In this document: piece by piece, positions 37,094-45,723 of the stretch | Position numbering within the stretch: position 1 is the first letter of the stretch | Layout: every line of letters begins with the position of its first letter | From: Clostridium sp. | Lineage (GTDB): Bacteria; Bacillota; Clostridia; Clostridiales; Clostridiaceae | Length of the DNA stretch: 64,000 nucleotides | Assembly (NCBI RefSeq): GCF_017888565.1 | Contig: NZ_JAGHFX010000057.1 | Location: 1 to 64,000 of the forward strand | Direction of reading: 5' to 3' | Position numbers and translations under genes: made by a program | Notes under the pieces: model-generated | What the model saw: only the letters and a program-made list of their open reading frames with translations | What the model was told of the DNA's origin: nothing | Databases searched by the model: none

Positions 37094-38466
37094 TGAATAA
37101 GATAAGTAAAAGAATAGTTAAGTATATGATATTAATGAATTTAGTAGTGGCGATAATTGGATTGATTTTAACATCATTTATTTTACCGAAAATTTACATA
37201 AATAATGAGTATATTGATTTGGAAGAAGCTAGTGAGTATGTTTTGGAAGCAGCAAAGAATAATACTGTTACAGATTTGGCAAATATATATGCTGTATTAA
37301 TTAATAATGGGAAAGTTAAGAATATGTGTAAAGCTAATAATGGACATGAGCATATGGGGCAAATGGGTCAGATGGGCATGATGGGGCAAATGAATTCCAT
37401 AGATTACGAGAGTATAGAAGGTAGGCAGGTTTTTAAGTCTAGTGATGGCAATACATATATAGGTCTTAAAAGGAATTCTAGTTATGGTGATATAGTGGTT
37501 TATAAAAGCTATGAAGGAACAAAATCATTAATAAAGAGTGTTAATTTAATAATGATATCAATATTTATATTTTCATTAATTATATCCACTTTTATAGCTA
37601 TTTACCTTGGAGAAAAATTTACAAAGCCAATAATATCTTTACGAAAAAGAGCTAATGATATCTCTAAAGGAATATATGGTAGTAAGTTTGAAATTAATAC
37701 GAAAGATGAGATTCAGGAATTAAATGATAGTATAGATAATATGGCTAATGAGCTTAAAATTAAAGACAATATGCAAAAGGAATTTATTGCAAATGTAAGT
37801 CATGACTTGAAAACTCCATTAAGTGTAATTAGAGCTAATAGTGAAGTTATAAAGGATGAGTTGGTTTCTGGTGAAGAAGTTGTTGAATATGCTTCTAGTA
37901 TAATTGAAGAAGTTGATATGTTAACAGAACTTGTAGGAGAAATATTAGTTTTAACGAAACTAAGAGATAATAAAAAAATAATTAAGCCATTAGAGTATGA
38001 GATAAAGAAATTCATAAAAGAGAGCTATAATAAGTTAAGTAATTATTTAATTAAAGGGGGTTATGAAAATTATAGGTTACAACTTGAAATAGATAAAAAA
38101 TTAGATAATAAGAATATCTTTACGACCATAGATAATAATTATTTATTTAGAGTAGTATCTAACTTTTTTATTAATGCTATAAAACATTCTGAAAGTAAGG
38201 ATAAAATAGTATTTGGAATGAGAGAAGTAGAAAATAATATAGAAATATATATGAAGGATTATGGAAAGGGAATAGGGCCAGAATCTATTAAGTATATTTG
38301 GGATAGATATTATAAGGAAGATAAAAGTGGGGGAATGGGTTTAGGGTTAGCAATTTCTAAGGAGATAATATTAGCACATGGATTTAATTATGGAGTTGAA
38401 AGCAATATAGGAGAAGGAAGTAAATTTTATTTTATTATTCCTAAAACTTTAATAAAAGAAAAATAA
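37093..38466 (+). CDS. Sensor histidine kinase with Met/His-rich outside loop
   Basis: The 457-aa kinase has a first membrane helix at about 12-32, an outside domain at about 33-150, a second helix at about 151-172, HAMP, a HisKA domain with NVSHDLKTPLSVI (His237), and HATPase motifs DYGKGIGPESI and GGMGLGLAISK. The outside domain holds CKANNGHEHMGQMGQMGMMGQ (Cys79, His85, His87 and six Met between 88 and 100). Such Met/His clusters bind copper or silver in known proteins, so metal sensing is a reasonable guess. It is coupled to the regulator gene by a 1-nt overlap. Confidence 0.93.
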   Translation: MNKISKRIVKYMILMNLVVAIIGLILTSFILPKIYINNEYIDLEEASEYVLEAAKNNTVTDLANIYAVLINNGKVKNMCKANNGHEHMGQMGQMGMMGQMNSIDYESIEGRQVFKSSDGNTYIGLKRNSSYGDIVVYKSYEGTKSLIKSVNLIMISIFIFSLIISTFIAIYLGEKFTKPIISLRKRANDISKGIYGSKFEINTKDEIQELNDSIDNMANELKIKDNMQKEFIANVSHDLKTPLSVIRANSEVIKDELVSGEEVVEYASSIIEEVDMLTELVGEILVLTKLRDNKKIIKPLEYEIKKFIKESYNKLSNYLIKGGYENYRLQLEIDKKLDNKNIFTTIDNNYLFRVVSNFFINAIKHSESKDKIVFGMREVENNIEIYMKDYGKGIGPESIKYIWDRYYKEDKSGGMGLGLAISKEIILAHGFNYGVESNIGEGSKFYFIIPKTLIKEK

Positions 38467-38470
38467 GTTT

Positions 38471-38500
38471 TCACAAATTCATCACAAATTAATCATTAAC
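38471..38500 (+). promoter_or_regulatory. Direct repeats with 11-bp period: candidate response-regulator box
   Basis: TCACAAATTCA (38471), TCACAAATTAA (38482) and TCATTAAC (38493) are in phase at 11-bp intervals. Tandem half-sites on one face of the helix are the usual binding pattern of OmpR/PhoB/PhoP regulators. They lie between the kinase gene and the secreted protein gene. Confidence 0.5.
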
Positions 38501-38626
38501 TTATTAAAAGTAAAAGTTATTATATCTTTAAAGATATTTAATAAGTAAAGATAATTAATGAAAATACTTGCTTGTTAAAGAAATATTTATTTTATTAAAG
38601 TAATATTTGTTGGAGGTATAAGAACT

Positions 38627-38956
38627 ATGAAAAAATTAATTTTATCGTTATCAATAATAGGTGCTATTACAATAGGGACAGGGGCTATAGCTTCTGCAAC
38701 AGAGGAAAATAGTCCAAAAATAAATACTACAGGGGGAGCAGTAATAAGTGAATCAGAAAATTCTGATATAAATGAAGATTATAATATAAGTGATGATAAG
38801 AATTATTCTAGTTGGAGAAATCAAAATTGTCATTATTATGGTGAAGGATATCAAGGGAGAGAACAAAGAAACGAAGAAGGAAATGGATATGGATTTAACT
38901 CAGGAAATAGAGGTAGGGGATCTTGGGGAAGATCTGGGTCTATGATGAGATTCTAA
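38627..38956 (+). CDS. Small secreted Gly/Arg/Tyr-rich protein
   Basis: The 109-aa product starts with a clear signal peptide (MKKLILSLSIIGAITIGTGA, cleavage probably after ASA near residue 24). The mature part has an acidic N-terminal half (SESENSDINEDYN) and a Gly/Arg/Tyr/Asn-rich C-terminal half (GYGFNSGNRGRGSWGR) ending SMMRF. No family is recognised. TGGAGGTATAAGAACT precedes the ATG. It follows the two-component genes by 160 bp with regulator-like repeats between, and a terminator follows. It is probably a surface or exported effector of that system, by position only. Confidence 0.75.
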   Translation: MKKLILSLSIIGAITIGTGAIASATEENSPKINTTGGAVISESENSDINEDYNISDDKNYSSWRNQNCHYYGEGYQGREQRNEEGNGYGFNSGNRGRGSWGRSGSMMRF

Positions 38957-38975
38957 TATGGATGGCAAAAATAAT

Positions 38976-39010
38976 AGGGGCTGTGTATCAAAATGCCCCT
39001 TATTTTGTTA
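38976..39010. terminator. Terminator between the secreted protein gene and the MCP gene
   Basis: AGGGGC (38976-38981) and GCCCCT (38995-39000) form a GC-rich stem followed by TATTTTGTT. It lies between convergent genes. Confidence 0.7.
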
Positions 39011-40807
39011 AAGTTTAAATTGTGAAATTAATTCAAGAAGTTCTTGAGCTAACTGGGATTGTTTTTGCGCAGTATCGGAAATTGTTATTATTGCATTTGT
39101 AGTATCATTTATGCTATCTTTAACTGAATTTACATTTGCTGATGAGTTTTGTGTCATTGAGGCTACAGAATGAACAGCATTATTCAATTCATTCATTGTT
39201 GCTGAAACTTCTTCAGACATTGCAGCAATATCTTCACTCATTTCCTTTATAAATATTCCATCCTTCTCGTATTTATCACCAATTTTAATAAATCCCTTAA
39301 ATTCTTTCATAATTTCATTATTCATAAATTGTAATAATTTATTGCTACTATCAGTTATATTATTAAAGGCTATTTGAACTTGCTTTATAGTATCTTTTAC
39401 ATTTTGTACTGATGAACGAGATTGTTCTGCTAGAGCTCTAACTTCTTCAGCCACTACTGCAAATCCTTTTCCTTGTTCACCAGCTCTAGCAGCTTCTATT
39501 GCTGCATTTAAAGCTAAAAGATTAGTTTGCTCAGCAATTTCTTCAATTGAGTTAGCCATATTAACTATTTCATGAACTATCTTTCCTTTTTCAATTGATA
39601 CTTTTATATCGTTTTCAGCATCTTTATATAAGTTGCTTGTATTATCAATAACATATTCAGTATTTTGTTTAATATTAGTTGAACGTTTTTGAATTTTTTC
39701 AGAATTCATATTTCCATCATTAGCCTTTTCTGAAAGTACGTCTATACTAGAGCTTACTTCTAAAATTGAAGCTGATAATTCTTCAGTTATGGCACTAGTT
39801 TCTTGAATTGTACAATTAATGTCATTAGAAGATTCGTTTATCAAATCAAATTGACATGTTACTTCTTCTATTGATATAGCTAAATTTTCACATGAAGAGT
39901 TAACCATTTCAGTACTGTTTTTAACAGAATTTATTATATTCTTTAAGTTTTCTTGAGCTGTGTTTAGAGATTTACCAATAGCTCCAAATTCATCATTATA
40001 AGTAACATCTATAGATTCTGTTAAGTCATATTTTGCAATTCTATTAGATAAAGACATTATTTTCTTTAGTGATTTCGTAATTCTAATGGTAATTCTTGCT
40101 GATGATATTAAAATTATTAATATTGAAATTACTATTACAATTGAAGTAAGTTTTAATGAATTATTATAGATAGCTTTATTAGATACAATAGACTCTTGGG
40201 CCCACTTACTATTTAATTCCACCAATCTATCTATTTTTATAATAAAATATCCACGATTAGTATCTAAATCATATGCATAGTCGTTTGCTTCAGGAAATTT
40301 ATTTTCTTTAACTAATGAAACTATTTTATTAGTTGTTTCTTCTAGTGCCTTTAATGAAGATACTATTTCATCAAATCTTTGTCTATCTTCTTCTTTGCTA
40401 ATTGAATTACTATATAACTGTATAAGCTGTTCATTTCTTTGATCATTATAATAAATATTTTGCATCAATAATTTATTATTACTATCATCTCTACTTATAA
40501 TTAATTGTTTACTGGCAAGATAGTTGTATGTGGAGTTTTCTGATAGTTCATTTATGTAAGTTATGCCTAAAGTATTATTAAAATAGAGCTTTTCAGATGC
40601 ATCATTAATTTGCTTCATATTATAAAGTCCTAGTCTCCAAATAAATATTATTAAGACTATAGTTAATAGGAAACAGCTTATAAGCCTATTTGATATTTTA
40701 TGTGCTCTCTTATTTTTAGTTTTTTTATGCCTTTTTATTTTTGTATTTTTTTGTAATTTAAATTTTTTTTCTTTATTTCTATTTTTAATTTCAAAAAAGT
40801 TTTTCAT
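39008..40807 (-). CDS. Methyl-accepting chemotaxis protein
   Basis: The 599-aa receptor has a Lys-rich cytoplasmic N-terminus of about 40 residues, a membrane helix ([20 protein letters not shown] in part), a four-helix-bundle type outside domain to about residue 205, a second helix ([15 protein letters not shown]), HAMP, and the signalling domain with the highly conserved hairpin tip [20 protein letters not shown]...[16 protein letters not shown]. It passes ligand signals to CheA/CheW; the ligand is unknown. The track start includes the ribosome binding site, so the ATG at 40807 after GGGAGGTCAT is used. It is monocistronic. Confidence 0.95.
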   Translation of the reverse strand: MKNFFEIKNRNKEKKFKLQKNTKIKRHKKTKNKRAHKISNRLISCFLLTIVLIIFIWRLGLYNMKQINDASEKLYFNNTLGITYINELSENSTYNYLASKQLIISRDDSNNKLLMQNIYYNDQRNEQLIQLYSNSISKEEDRQRFDEIVSSLKALEETTNKIVSLVKENKFPEANDYAYDLDTNRGYFIIKIDRLVELNSKWAQESIVSNKAIYNNSLKLTSIVIVISILIILISSARITIRITKSLKKIMSLSNRIAKYDLTESIDVTYNDEFGAIGKSLNTAQENLKNIINSVKNSTEMVNSSCENLAISIEEVTCQFDLINESSNDINCTIQETSAITEELSASILEVSSSIDVLSEKANDGNMNSEKIQKRSTNIKQNTEYVIDNTSNLYKDAENDIKVSIEKGKIVHEIVNMANSIEEIAEQTNLLALNAAIEAARAGEQGKGFAVVAEEVRALAEQSRSSVQNVKDTIKQVQIAFNNITDSSNKLLQFMNNEIMKEFKGFIKIGDKYEKDGIFIKEMSEDIAAMSEEVSATMNELNNAVHSVASMTQNSSANVNSVKDSINDTTNAIITISDTAQKQSQLAQELLELISQFKL

Positions 40808-40870
40808 ATGACCTCCCATAGATTCTAAATATAAATTGTTTTAAATAAATTATATAAAAATAAGAAAATA

Positions 40871-40920
40871 GACAACTACTTTAATTATCGGAAAATTTTC
40901 ACAATAATTTAGTAGTTGTC
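40871..40920 (-). terminator. Terminator after the 52-aa gene
   Basis: GACAACTACT (40871-40880) and AGTAGTTGTC (40911-40920) form the outer stem, with further inner pairing. Read on the minus strand, TATTTTCTTATTTTTA follows. It separates the small gene from the MCP gene. Confidence 0.7.
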
Positions 40921-40947
40921 CATTTAAATGTAATATTTGTTTATATT

Positions 40948-41106
40948 TTAATATAATTGATTTTTATTAGTATTTCTAGCAACTTGTTCTTTCTTAGTAT
41001 ATTCATAAAATGAGGTAGAGGTATTATTTGAAGTAACAGGAATCGCGAAACTTTTATTTTTCATTGGTGCTTTACCATCTGTTCTTTTTTTCTTATTGTT
41101 AGACAT
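40948..41106 (-). CDS. Small basic protein of unknown function (52 aa)
   Basis: This ORF is too short for the track. It reads MSNNKKKRTDGKAPMKNKSF... and ends NTNKNQLY, with a Lys/Asn-rich, hydrophilic composition and no membrane segment. The minus strand has AAAGGAGAGATACAAT just before the ATG, a strong ribosome binding site at proper spacing, and a terminator hairpin follows the stop. I recognise no family with certainty. It lies 97 bp downstream of another small gene in the same direction, possibly in the same transcript. Coding is supported by the RBS, terminator and codon pattern only. Confidence 0.65.
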   Translation of the reverse strand: MSNNKKKRTDGKAPMKNKSFAIPVTSNNTSTSFYEYTKKEQVARNTNKNQLY

Positions 41107-41203
41107 ATTGTATCTCTCCTTTATAATAAATTTATTATTTTAAAAACTAGAGAAATATTAACATATAAATTATTTTCTTAGGGTATTATACAATTAATAT
41201 AGT

Positions 41204-41434
41204 TTATTTATTTGGAGCGTTTGTATCAATTTCAAGATCTACTTCTGGTTGTTCTGTGTAATCAAACTCCATATAAGCAATATTATTTACAACTATATTA
41301 TCTTCTACTGTGCTAGGTAATGGACTTGATGGTCCTTCTATTTTTCCATGACTCACTAAAGCGTGCTTTTCTGGAGCGTATCCAGTTCTCTCATTAGGTA
41401 AATAAATTTTTTTGTTGTTAGGTTTTGTTGGCAT
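41204..41434 (-). CDS. Small protein of unknown function (76 aa)
   Basis: The 76-aa hydrophilic, Pro-rich protein begins MPTKPNNKKIYLPNERTGYA and ends with an acidic tail (EQPEVDLEIDTNAPNK). AAGGAGGGATTAAT precedes the ATG on the minus strand. No signal peptide or membrane helix is seen. The N-terminus faintly recalls small clostridial proteins such as DUF3787 members, but the usual aromatic motif of those is not evident, so I leave it unassigned. It is followed by the 52-aa gene in the same direction and is divergent from the HAD phosphatase gene. Confidence 0.7.
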   Translation of the reverse strand: MPTKPNNKKIYLPNERTGYAPEKHALVSHGKIEGPSSPLPSTVEDNIVVNNIAYMEFDYTEQPEVDLEIDTNAPNK

Positions 41435-41620
41435 ATTAATCCCTCCTTATACTTATATTATTTGAAATATGAAGTTTTTAATTCCTAGTATTATCTTCTA
41501 AAAATGCAAAAAGATTATTTGGGATTAAAATATAGTACTGAAAAATTTATTTGTAAAAACTTAAGTAATAATATGATAATATTATAGTATAAAAATATAA
41601 ATATATTACTGGAGGAATAA

Positions 41621-42379
41621 ATGATTAAATTACTAGCGACAGATCTTGACGGAACACTAATAAATAATGATCGAGTTACAGAATGTGATAGAGAGGCTAT
41701 ACGTAAACTTCAAAAAGAGAAAAATTTATTAGTAGTTTCAACAGGAAGACCGTATAATGGAATACAAATGTTAAAAAATGAATATAAGATATTTGCAAAT
41801 TATTATGTATTACTAAATGGAGCTTTAATAGTAGATAGTTTAGGAACTAAAATTAAGCAAGAAATAATTGAAAAGGATATAATTAAGAGTATTATAAATG
41901 AAATAAGAGAAGAAAATGTAGCTATTTCGGTGGAATCAGGTTTTATTACATATTTGTTAACTGATGGAGATAATTTACCATATCCTAAAAAAGAAAGAGT
42001 AAATTCCATAGATGAAATAGAAGATGAATTAAGCTTAATTTCTATATATAGTCCTAAAAAAGATAAATTAGAAATAGAAGAATTGAAAAATAAAATTAAT
42101 AAAAAATATGGAGATAAGATAATTGCATACAGAAATGATATTTATATAGATATAGTACCAGTAGGATGTTCAAAGGGGAATGGAATAAAATATCTTGCAA
42201 ATCAGGAACTTATAAAAGAAGATGTTATATTTACTATAGGTGACTCGTGGAATGATGTTACAATGTTTAGTATAACTAAAAATTCATTTACATTTCATCA
42301 TGTAGAAGAAGAACTAAAGGAGCATGCATCATATTTAGTTGATTCAGTAGCAGATTGTATAAAAGAATATATTTTATAG
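41621..42379 (+). CDS. Cof-type HAD-IIB family hydrolase (sugar phosphatase-like)
   Basis: The 252-aa cytoplasmic protein has the HAD nucleophile motif LLATDLDGTLI (Asp8, Asp10), motif II VVSTGRP, the lysine region KGNGIKYLA, and motif IV FTIGDSWNDVTMF with the metal-binding Asp pair. The cap is of the C2B type found in Cof-type phosphatases, which dephosphorylate sugar phosphates and related small molecules. GGAGGAATAA precedes the ATG. It lies 240 bp before manA and may belong functionally with the sugar genes, but the substrate is unknown. Confidence 0.92.
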   Translation: MIKLLATDLDGTLINNDRVTECDREAIRKLQKEKNLLVVSTGRPYNGIQMLKNEYKIFANYYVLLNGALIVDSLGTKIKQEIIEKDIIKSIINEIREENVAISVESGFITYLLTDGDNLPYPKKERVNSIDEIEDELSLISIYSPKKDKLEIEELKNKINKKYGDKIIAYRNDIYIDIVPVGCSKGNGIKYLANQELIKEDVIFTIGDSWNDVTMFSITKNSFTFHHVEEELKEHASYLVDSVADCIKEYIL

Positions 42380-42619
42380 AATAAAGAGTATAAAATATAG
42401 AGTTAGAAATTATTTGGATATTTGCATAATAATAAGTATTTGAATAATATTATTATGAAAGTTTATAAAAGGTTATATAATATGAAATAGATTAGAAAAA
42501 ATATTTTAAAAGTATAGAAAAATACAATAAATATAGAAAAAATATTTAAAAGTATATATCTTTATTGTATACTATAAAATAGTAATAGTATAAGCATAGT
42601 TACAAGAGGAGGAAGATTA

Positions 42620-43555
42620 ATGTATCCAATTAGATTTGAAAACCTTTATTATGAAAAAATATGGGGTGGTAGAGATTTTGAAACTTTTAGGAATAATATG
42701 CCTGAAGGTGAAATAGGAGAAACATGGGATATAGCATGTCATCCAAATGGAATAGGAATTGTTGCAAATGGGTCATTAAAAGGAACTAGATTTGATGATT
42801 TAATAAAAGAATATAAACATAAACTTGTTGGAAAAAAGATAACACTTGAAAAATTCCCTTTACTTATAAAACTTATAAATTCAAAAGAAAAATTATCTGT
42901 ACAAGTTCATCCAGGAGATGAATATGCAGCAAAGTATGAGGGGGATTATGGAAAAACAGAAGCTTGGTATGTAATGGATGCTAAACCAGGTGCATCATTA
43001 ATAGTAGGAACAAAAGATTGTACTAAAGAACAATTTGAAGAAGCTATAAAAAATAATGATGTAGAAAATTATTTAAATAAAATTGAAGTTAAGAAAGGTG
43101 ATTGTTTCTTAATAAATAGTGGATTAGTTCATGCTATATGTGAAGGGGTTATAATAGCAGAAATCCAACAAAATAGTGATGTAACATACAGAGTGTATGA
43201 CTATGGAAGACCAAGAGAAATTCATGTTGAAAAAGCATTAGATGTTATAAATTTTGATCTTCAATGTGAAAACCTAAGTGAAAAAGAAGTAGTAAAGCAT
43301 AATGGATATAATCATAGCTTATTATGCAAAAATGAGTATTTTGGAATAGAAAAAATATCAATTACTTCAGAATATAAAGATGCAAGTGATATTGAAAAGT
43401 TTGATATGTACACTTGTGTTGAAGGAGAAGGAACAATAGAAGGCAATGATTTTTCAGAAACTATAAAAATGGGAGATAGCTATCTAATTCCAGCAACTTT
43501 AGGAGAGTATAAAATAAAAGGTAATATTACTGTTTTAAAGAGTTATCCAGTATAA
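42620..43555 (+). CDS. manA: Mannose-6-phosphate isomerase, class I
   Basis: The 311-aa zinc enzyme interconverts mannose-6-phosphate and fructose-6-phosphate, feeding mannose into glycolysis. It has the cupin fold with the start PIRFENLYYEKIWGGR, the Zn-ligand segment SVQVHPGDEYA and the DCFLINSGLVHAICEGVIIAEIQQ motif with QNSDVTYRVYDYGR. This matches the short Firmicute ManA type. AGAGGAGGAAGATTA precedes the ATG. It is the entry point for the mannose released by the GH38 and GH125 enzymes encoded further right. Confidence 0.96.
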   Translation: MYPIRFENLYYEKIWGGRDFETFRNNMPEGEIGETWDIACHPNGIGIVANGSLKGTRFDDLIKEYKHKLVGKKITLEKFPLLIKLINSKEKLSVQVHPGDEYAAKYEGDYGKTEAWYVMDAKPGASLIVGTKDCTKEQFEEAIKNNDVENYLNKIEVKKGDCFLINSGLVHAICEGVIIAEIQQNSDVTYRVYDYGRPREIHVEKALDVINFDLQCENLSEKEVVKHNGYNHSLLCKNEYFGIEKISITSEYKDASDIEKFDMYTCVEGEGTIEGNDFSETIKMGDSYLIPATLGEYKIKGNITVLKSYPV

Positions 43556-43572
43556 CAATTAGTTAATTAATG

Positions 43573-43623
43573 CCCCTGAGGTCAATAAAAATTGGAAGTT
43601 TCCAATTATTTATGCATCAGGGG
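43573..43623. terminator. Double-stem hairpin after manA
   Basis: CCCCTGA (43573-43579) and TCAGGGG (43617-43623) enclose a second stem AATTGGAA / TTCCAATT (43590-43607). Only a short weak T tract follows (TATAATTTG), so termination is likely but not certain. Confidence 0.55.
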
Positions 43624-43767
43624 TATAATTTGATTGTAGCTATATCTTTGCTAGTATATAATAGTAATTAAATTGGAAATTTAACAATGTAAAATTATAG
43701 TTTATAATATATATCTTTTATGTTTAAGGTAAATTAAATAATATTGATATATAAGAGGGAGAATAGT

Positions 43768-44478
43768 ATGACTAAGTATGAGCAAATAGCTATTTACATA
43801 AAAGAAAAAATTATTAGTGGCGAATATAAAGCAAATGAACAATTACCTTTTGAAAAGGAAATTTGTGAAAAATTTAATGCTAGTAAGATGACTGTAAAAA
43901 AAGCATTAGATTTATTAGTAATGGAAGGATTAATAGTTAAAAGAAGAGGAGCAGGTACATTTGTAAAAGATATGTCTCAGGATCAAATTGAAGATTTATC
44001 AATTAAAAATCAATTTGCAGGATTAACAGTATCAAATGCTGGACATAAGATAGAGAGTAAATTATTAGATTTTAAAATTATAAATGCAAATTCAAAAATA
44101 GCAGAAAATCTAAAAATTGATGAAGATGATTTTGTATGTTTTATACATAGGGTTAGATATGTAGATGAAAAAGCTGTAGTAATTGAAAAGACATATATGC
44201 CATTATATCTTTTCCCTGGAATAAAAAAATCTGATGCAGAGGGATCTTTATATAGCTATATACAAGATAAGATGAAGTTAAAAATACAAAGTTCTCACTC
44301 AACTGTTAGAGCTAGAAAATCAAATGAAATAGATAATGAATACTTAAATTTAGAGAGTGATGAGCCAGTTTTAGAAGTTGAAAGAATAGGATATTTAGAC
44401 AATGGTAAAGTATTTGAATATTCATTTTCAAGACATAGATATGATACATATGAATTTAAAGCTATAATCGTAAGATAG
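43768..44478 (+). CDS. GntR/HutC-family transcriptional regulator
   Basis: The 236-aa protein has an N-terminal GntR winged helix (YEQIAIYIKEKIISGEYKANEQLPFEKEICEKFNASKMTVKKALDLLVMEGLIVKRRGAGTFV, residues 4-67) and a C-terminal UTRA ligand domain (DDFVCFIHRVRYVDEKAVVIEKTYMP, RIGYLDNGKVFEYSFSRHRYDTYEF). UTRA regulators usually bind a sugar or sugar phosphate. The track begins at a TTG; the ATG at 43768 after GAGGGAGAATAGT is correct. It lies between manA and the ROK kinase and may control these genes. Its operator was not identified. Confidence 0.93.
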   Translation: MTKYEQIAIYIKEKIISGEYKANEQLPFEKEICEKFNASKMTVKKALDLLVMEGLIVKRRGAGTFVKDMSQDQIEDLSIKNQFAGLTVSNAGHKIESKLLDFKIINANSKIAENLKIDEDDFVCFIHRVRYVDEKAVVIEKTYMPLYLFPGIKKSDAEGSLYSYIQDKMKLKIQSSHSTVRARKSNEIDNEYLNLESDEPVLEVERIGYLDNGKVFEYSFSRHRYDTYEFKAIIVR

Positions 44479-44683
44479 GGATATTTTTTTATTTAATAAA
44501 TTAGATTAACAAAGAAAAATTAATATAGATTAAGCATGATAATAGATTTAAAAGTATATATGTACTTCATAAAGATAGAGATATTTGTTATAATATTGAT
44601 ATAGTATAATATTAGGTATTTAGTTTTAATATAATTTAGTTAAGCGTAAGTGATGTATATTATATAAAGTTTTATTTGCCTAT

Positions 44684-44712
44684 AAAAACTACTAGCAAGT
44701 AGTTTTTAGTTT
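44684..44712 (+). terminator. Terminator-like hairpin upstream of the ROK gene
   Basis: AAAAACTACT (44684-44693) and AGTAGTTTTT (44698-44707) form a perfect 10-bp stem with an AGCA loop and a T-rich tail. It may end gntR transcription or act in the leader of the ROK gene. Confidence 0.7.
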
Positions 44713-44722
44713 ATGGAATTGC

Positions 44723-44736
44723 AGAAAACGTTTTTA
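44723..44736 (-). promoter_or_regulatory. cre-like site before the ROK kinase gene
   Basis: On the minus strand TAAAAACGTTTTCT matches the cre consensus with one mismatch. The central AAACGTT is shared with sites at 46870 and 59089. Confidence 0.45.
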
Positions 44737-44775
44737 TAATTATATAAAAATTTTAATAATGGGAGATGGAAAAGT

Positions 44776-45687
44776 ATGAATAAATATATAGTATTTGATA
44801 TTGGTGGAAGTAGTGTAAAGTATGCAATTATAACAGAAGAAGGAGAATTTGTATCAAAGGGAAGCTATAAATCAGAAAAAGATGATTTTCAATTATTCAA
44901 AGCATCTATGATTAATGTAATTAATAAAGCAAAGGAAGAACATAACATAGATGGGGTGGCAATAAGTGCACCAGGGGGAGTAGACAGTGAATCAGGATTA
45001 ATTGGAGGAGCAAGTGCCTTACCTTGTATTCATGGACCAAACTTTAAAAAAGTATTTGGGGAAGACTTAGGATTAACTTTAGAAATAGAAAATGATGCAA
45101 ATTGTGCTGCCTTAGGAGAAGTATGGAAAGGTGCTGCTAAAGATAATAATGATGTATTATTTGTAGTATGTGGTACAGGAATTGGTGGAGCAGTTATAAA
45201 AGATAAAAAAATTCATAAAGGAAATAATCTACATGGTGGAGAATTTGGATATTGTATTTTAGATAGAGTTTATGAAGGCGATAAAGTAAGCTTTAAAACT
45301 TGGAGTAAGACAGGTGCTGTTGGAGCTTTATTAGAAAATGTAGCTGAATTAAAAAATATTGCTATAGATGAAATAGATGGAAAAAAAGTTTTCGAGTTAG
45401 CTGAAAATGGAGATTTGGATTGTATTCATGCTATAGATGAGTTTTATTTAAATAACGCAATGGGGATATTCAATATTCAATATATGTATGATCCAGAGAA
45501 AATTATTCTTGGAGGGGCGATAAGTAGTAGACCGGATTTCATAGATAAAATAAATGAAAAATTAGATATAATAATGGAAAATGTAAAAGAAGCAAAGGTT
45601 AGGCCTATAATTGAAAAGTGTAAATTTGAAAATGATGCAAATTTATTAGGAGCATTATTTAATTATTTACAAAGAAATAAAATATAA
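44776..45687 (+). CDS. ROK family sugar kinase or regulator-like protein
   Basis: The 303-aa protein has the ROK/ASKHA phosphate-binding start YIVFDIGGSSVKYAI, the ENDANCAALGE motif with the catalytic Asp near residue 105, CGTGIGGAVI, and HGGEFGY. There is no N-terminal DNA-binding domain, so it is an enzyme rather than a repressor. The zinc motif CxCGxxGC of many ROK glucokinases is absent, as in the BglK-like branch. Mannose (or a related hexose) kinase activity would link the mannosidases to ManA; this is inferred. The aldo/keto reductase gene starts 36 bp after the stop. Confidence 0.85.
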   Translation: MNKYIVFDIGGSSVKYAIITEEGEFVSKGSYKSEKDDFQLFKASMINVINKAKEEHNIDGVAISAPGGVDSESGLIGGASALPCIHGPNFKKVFGEDLGLTLEIENDANCAALGEVWKGAAKDNNDVLFVVCGTGIGGAVIKDKKIHKGNNLHGGEFGYCILDRVYEGDKVSFKTWSKTGAVGALLENVAELKNIAIDEIDGKKVFELAENGDLDCIHAIDEFYLNNAMGIFNIQYMYDPEKIILGGAISSRPDFIDKINEKLDIIMENVKEAKVRPIIEKCKFENDANLLGALFNYLQRNKI

Positions 45688-45723
45688 TTGAGAATACACC
45701 GCTTTAATGGAGGGGAAGAGAAT

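Noticed and set aside
42425-42457. CATAATAATA / TATTATTATG hairpin after the HAD gene as a terminator
   Set aside because: The stem is pure A/T apart from its ends and no T-tract follows. In DNA of this composition it may arise by chance.
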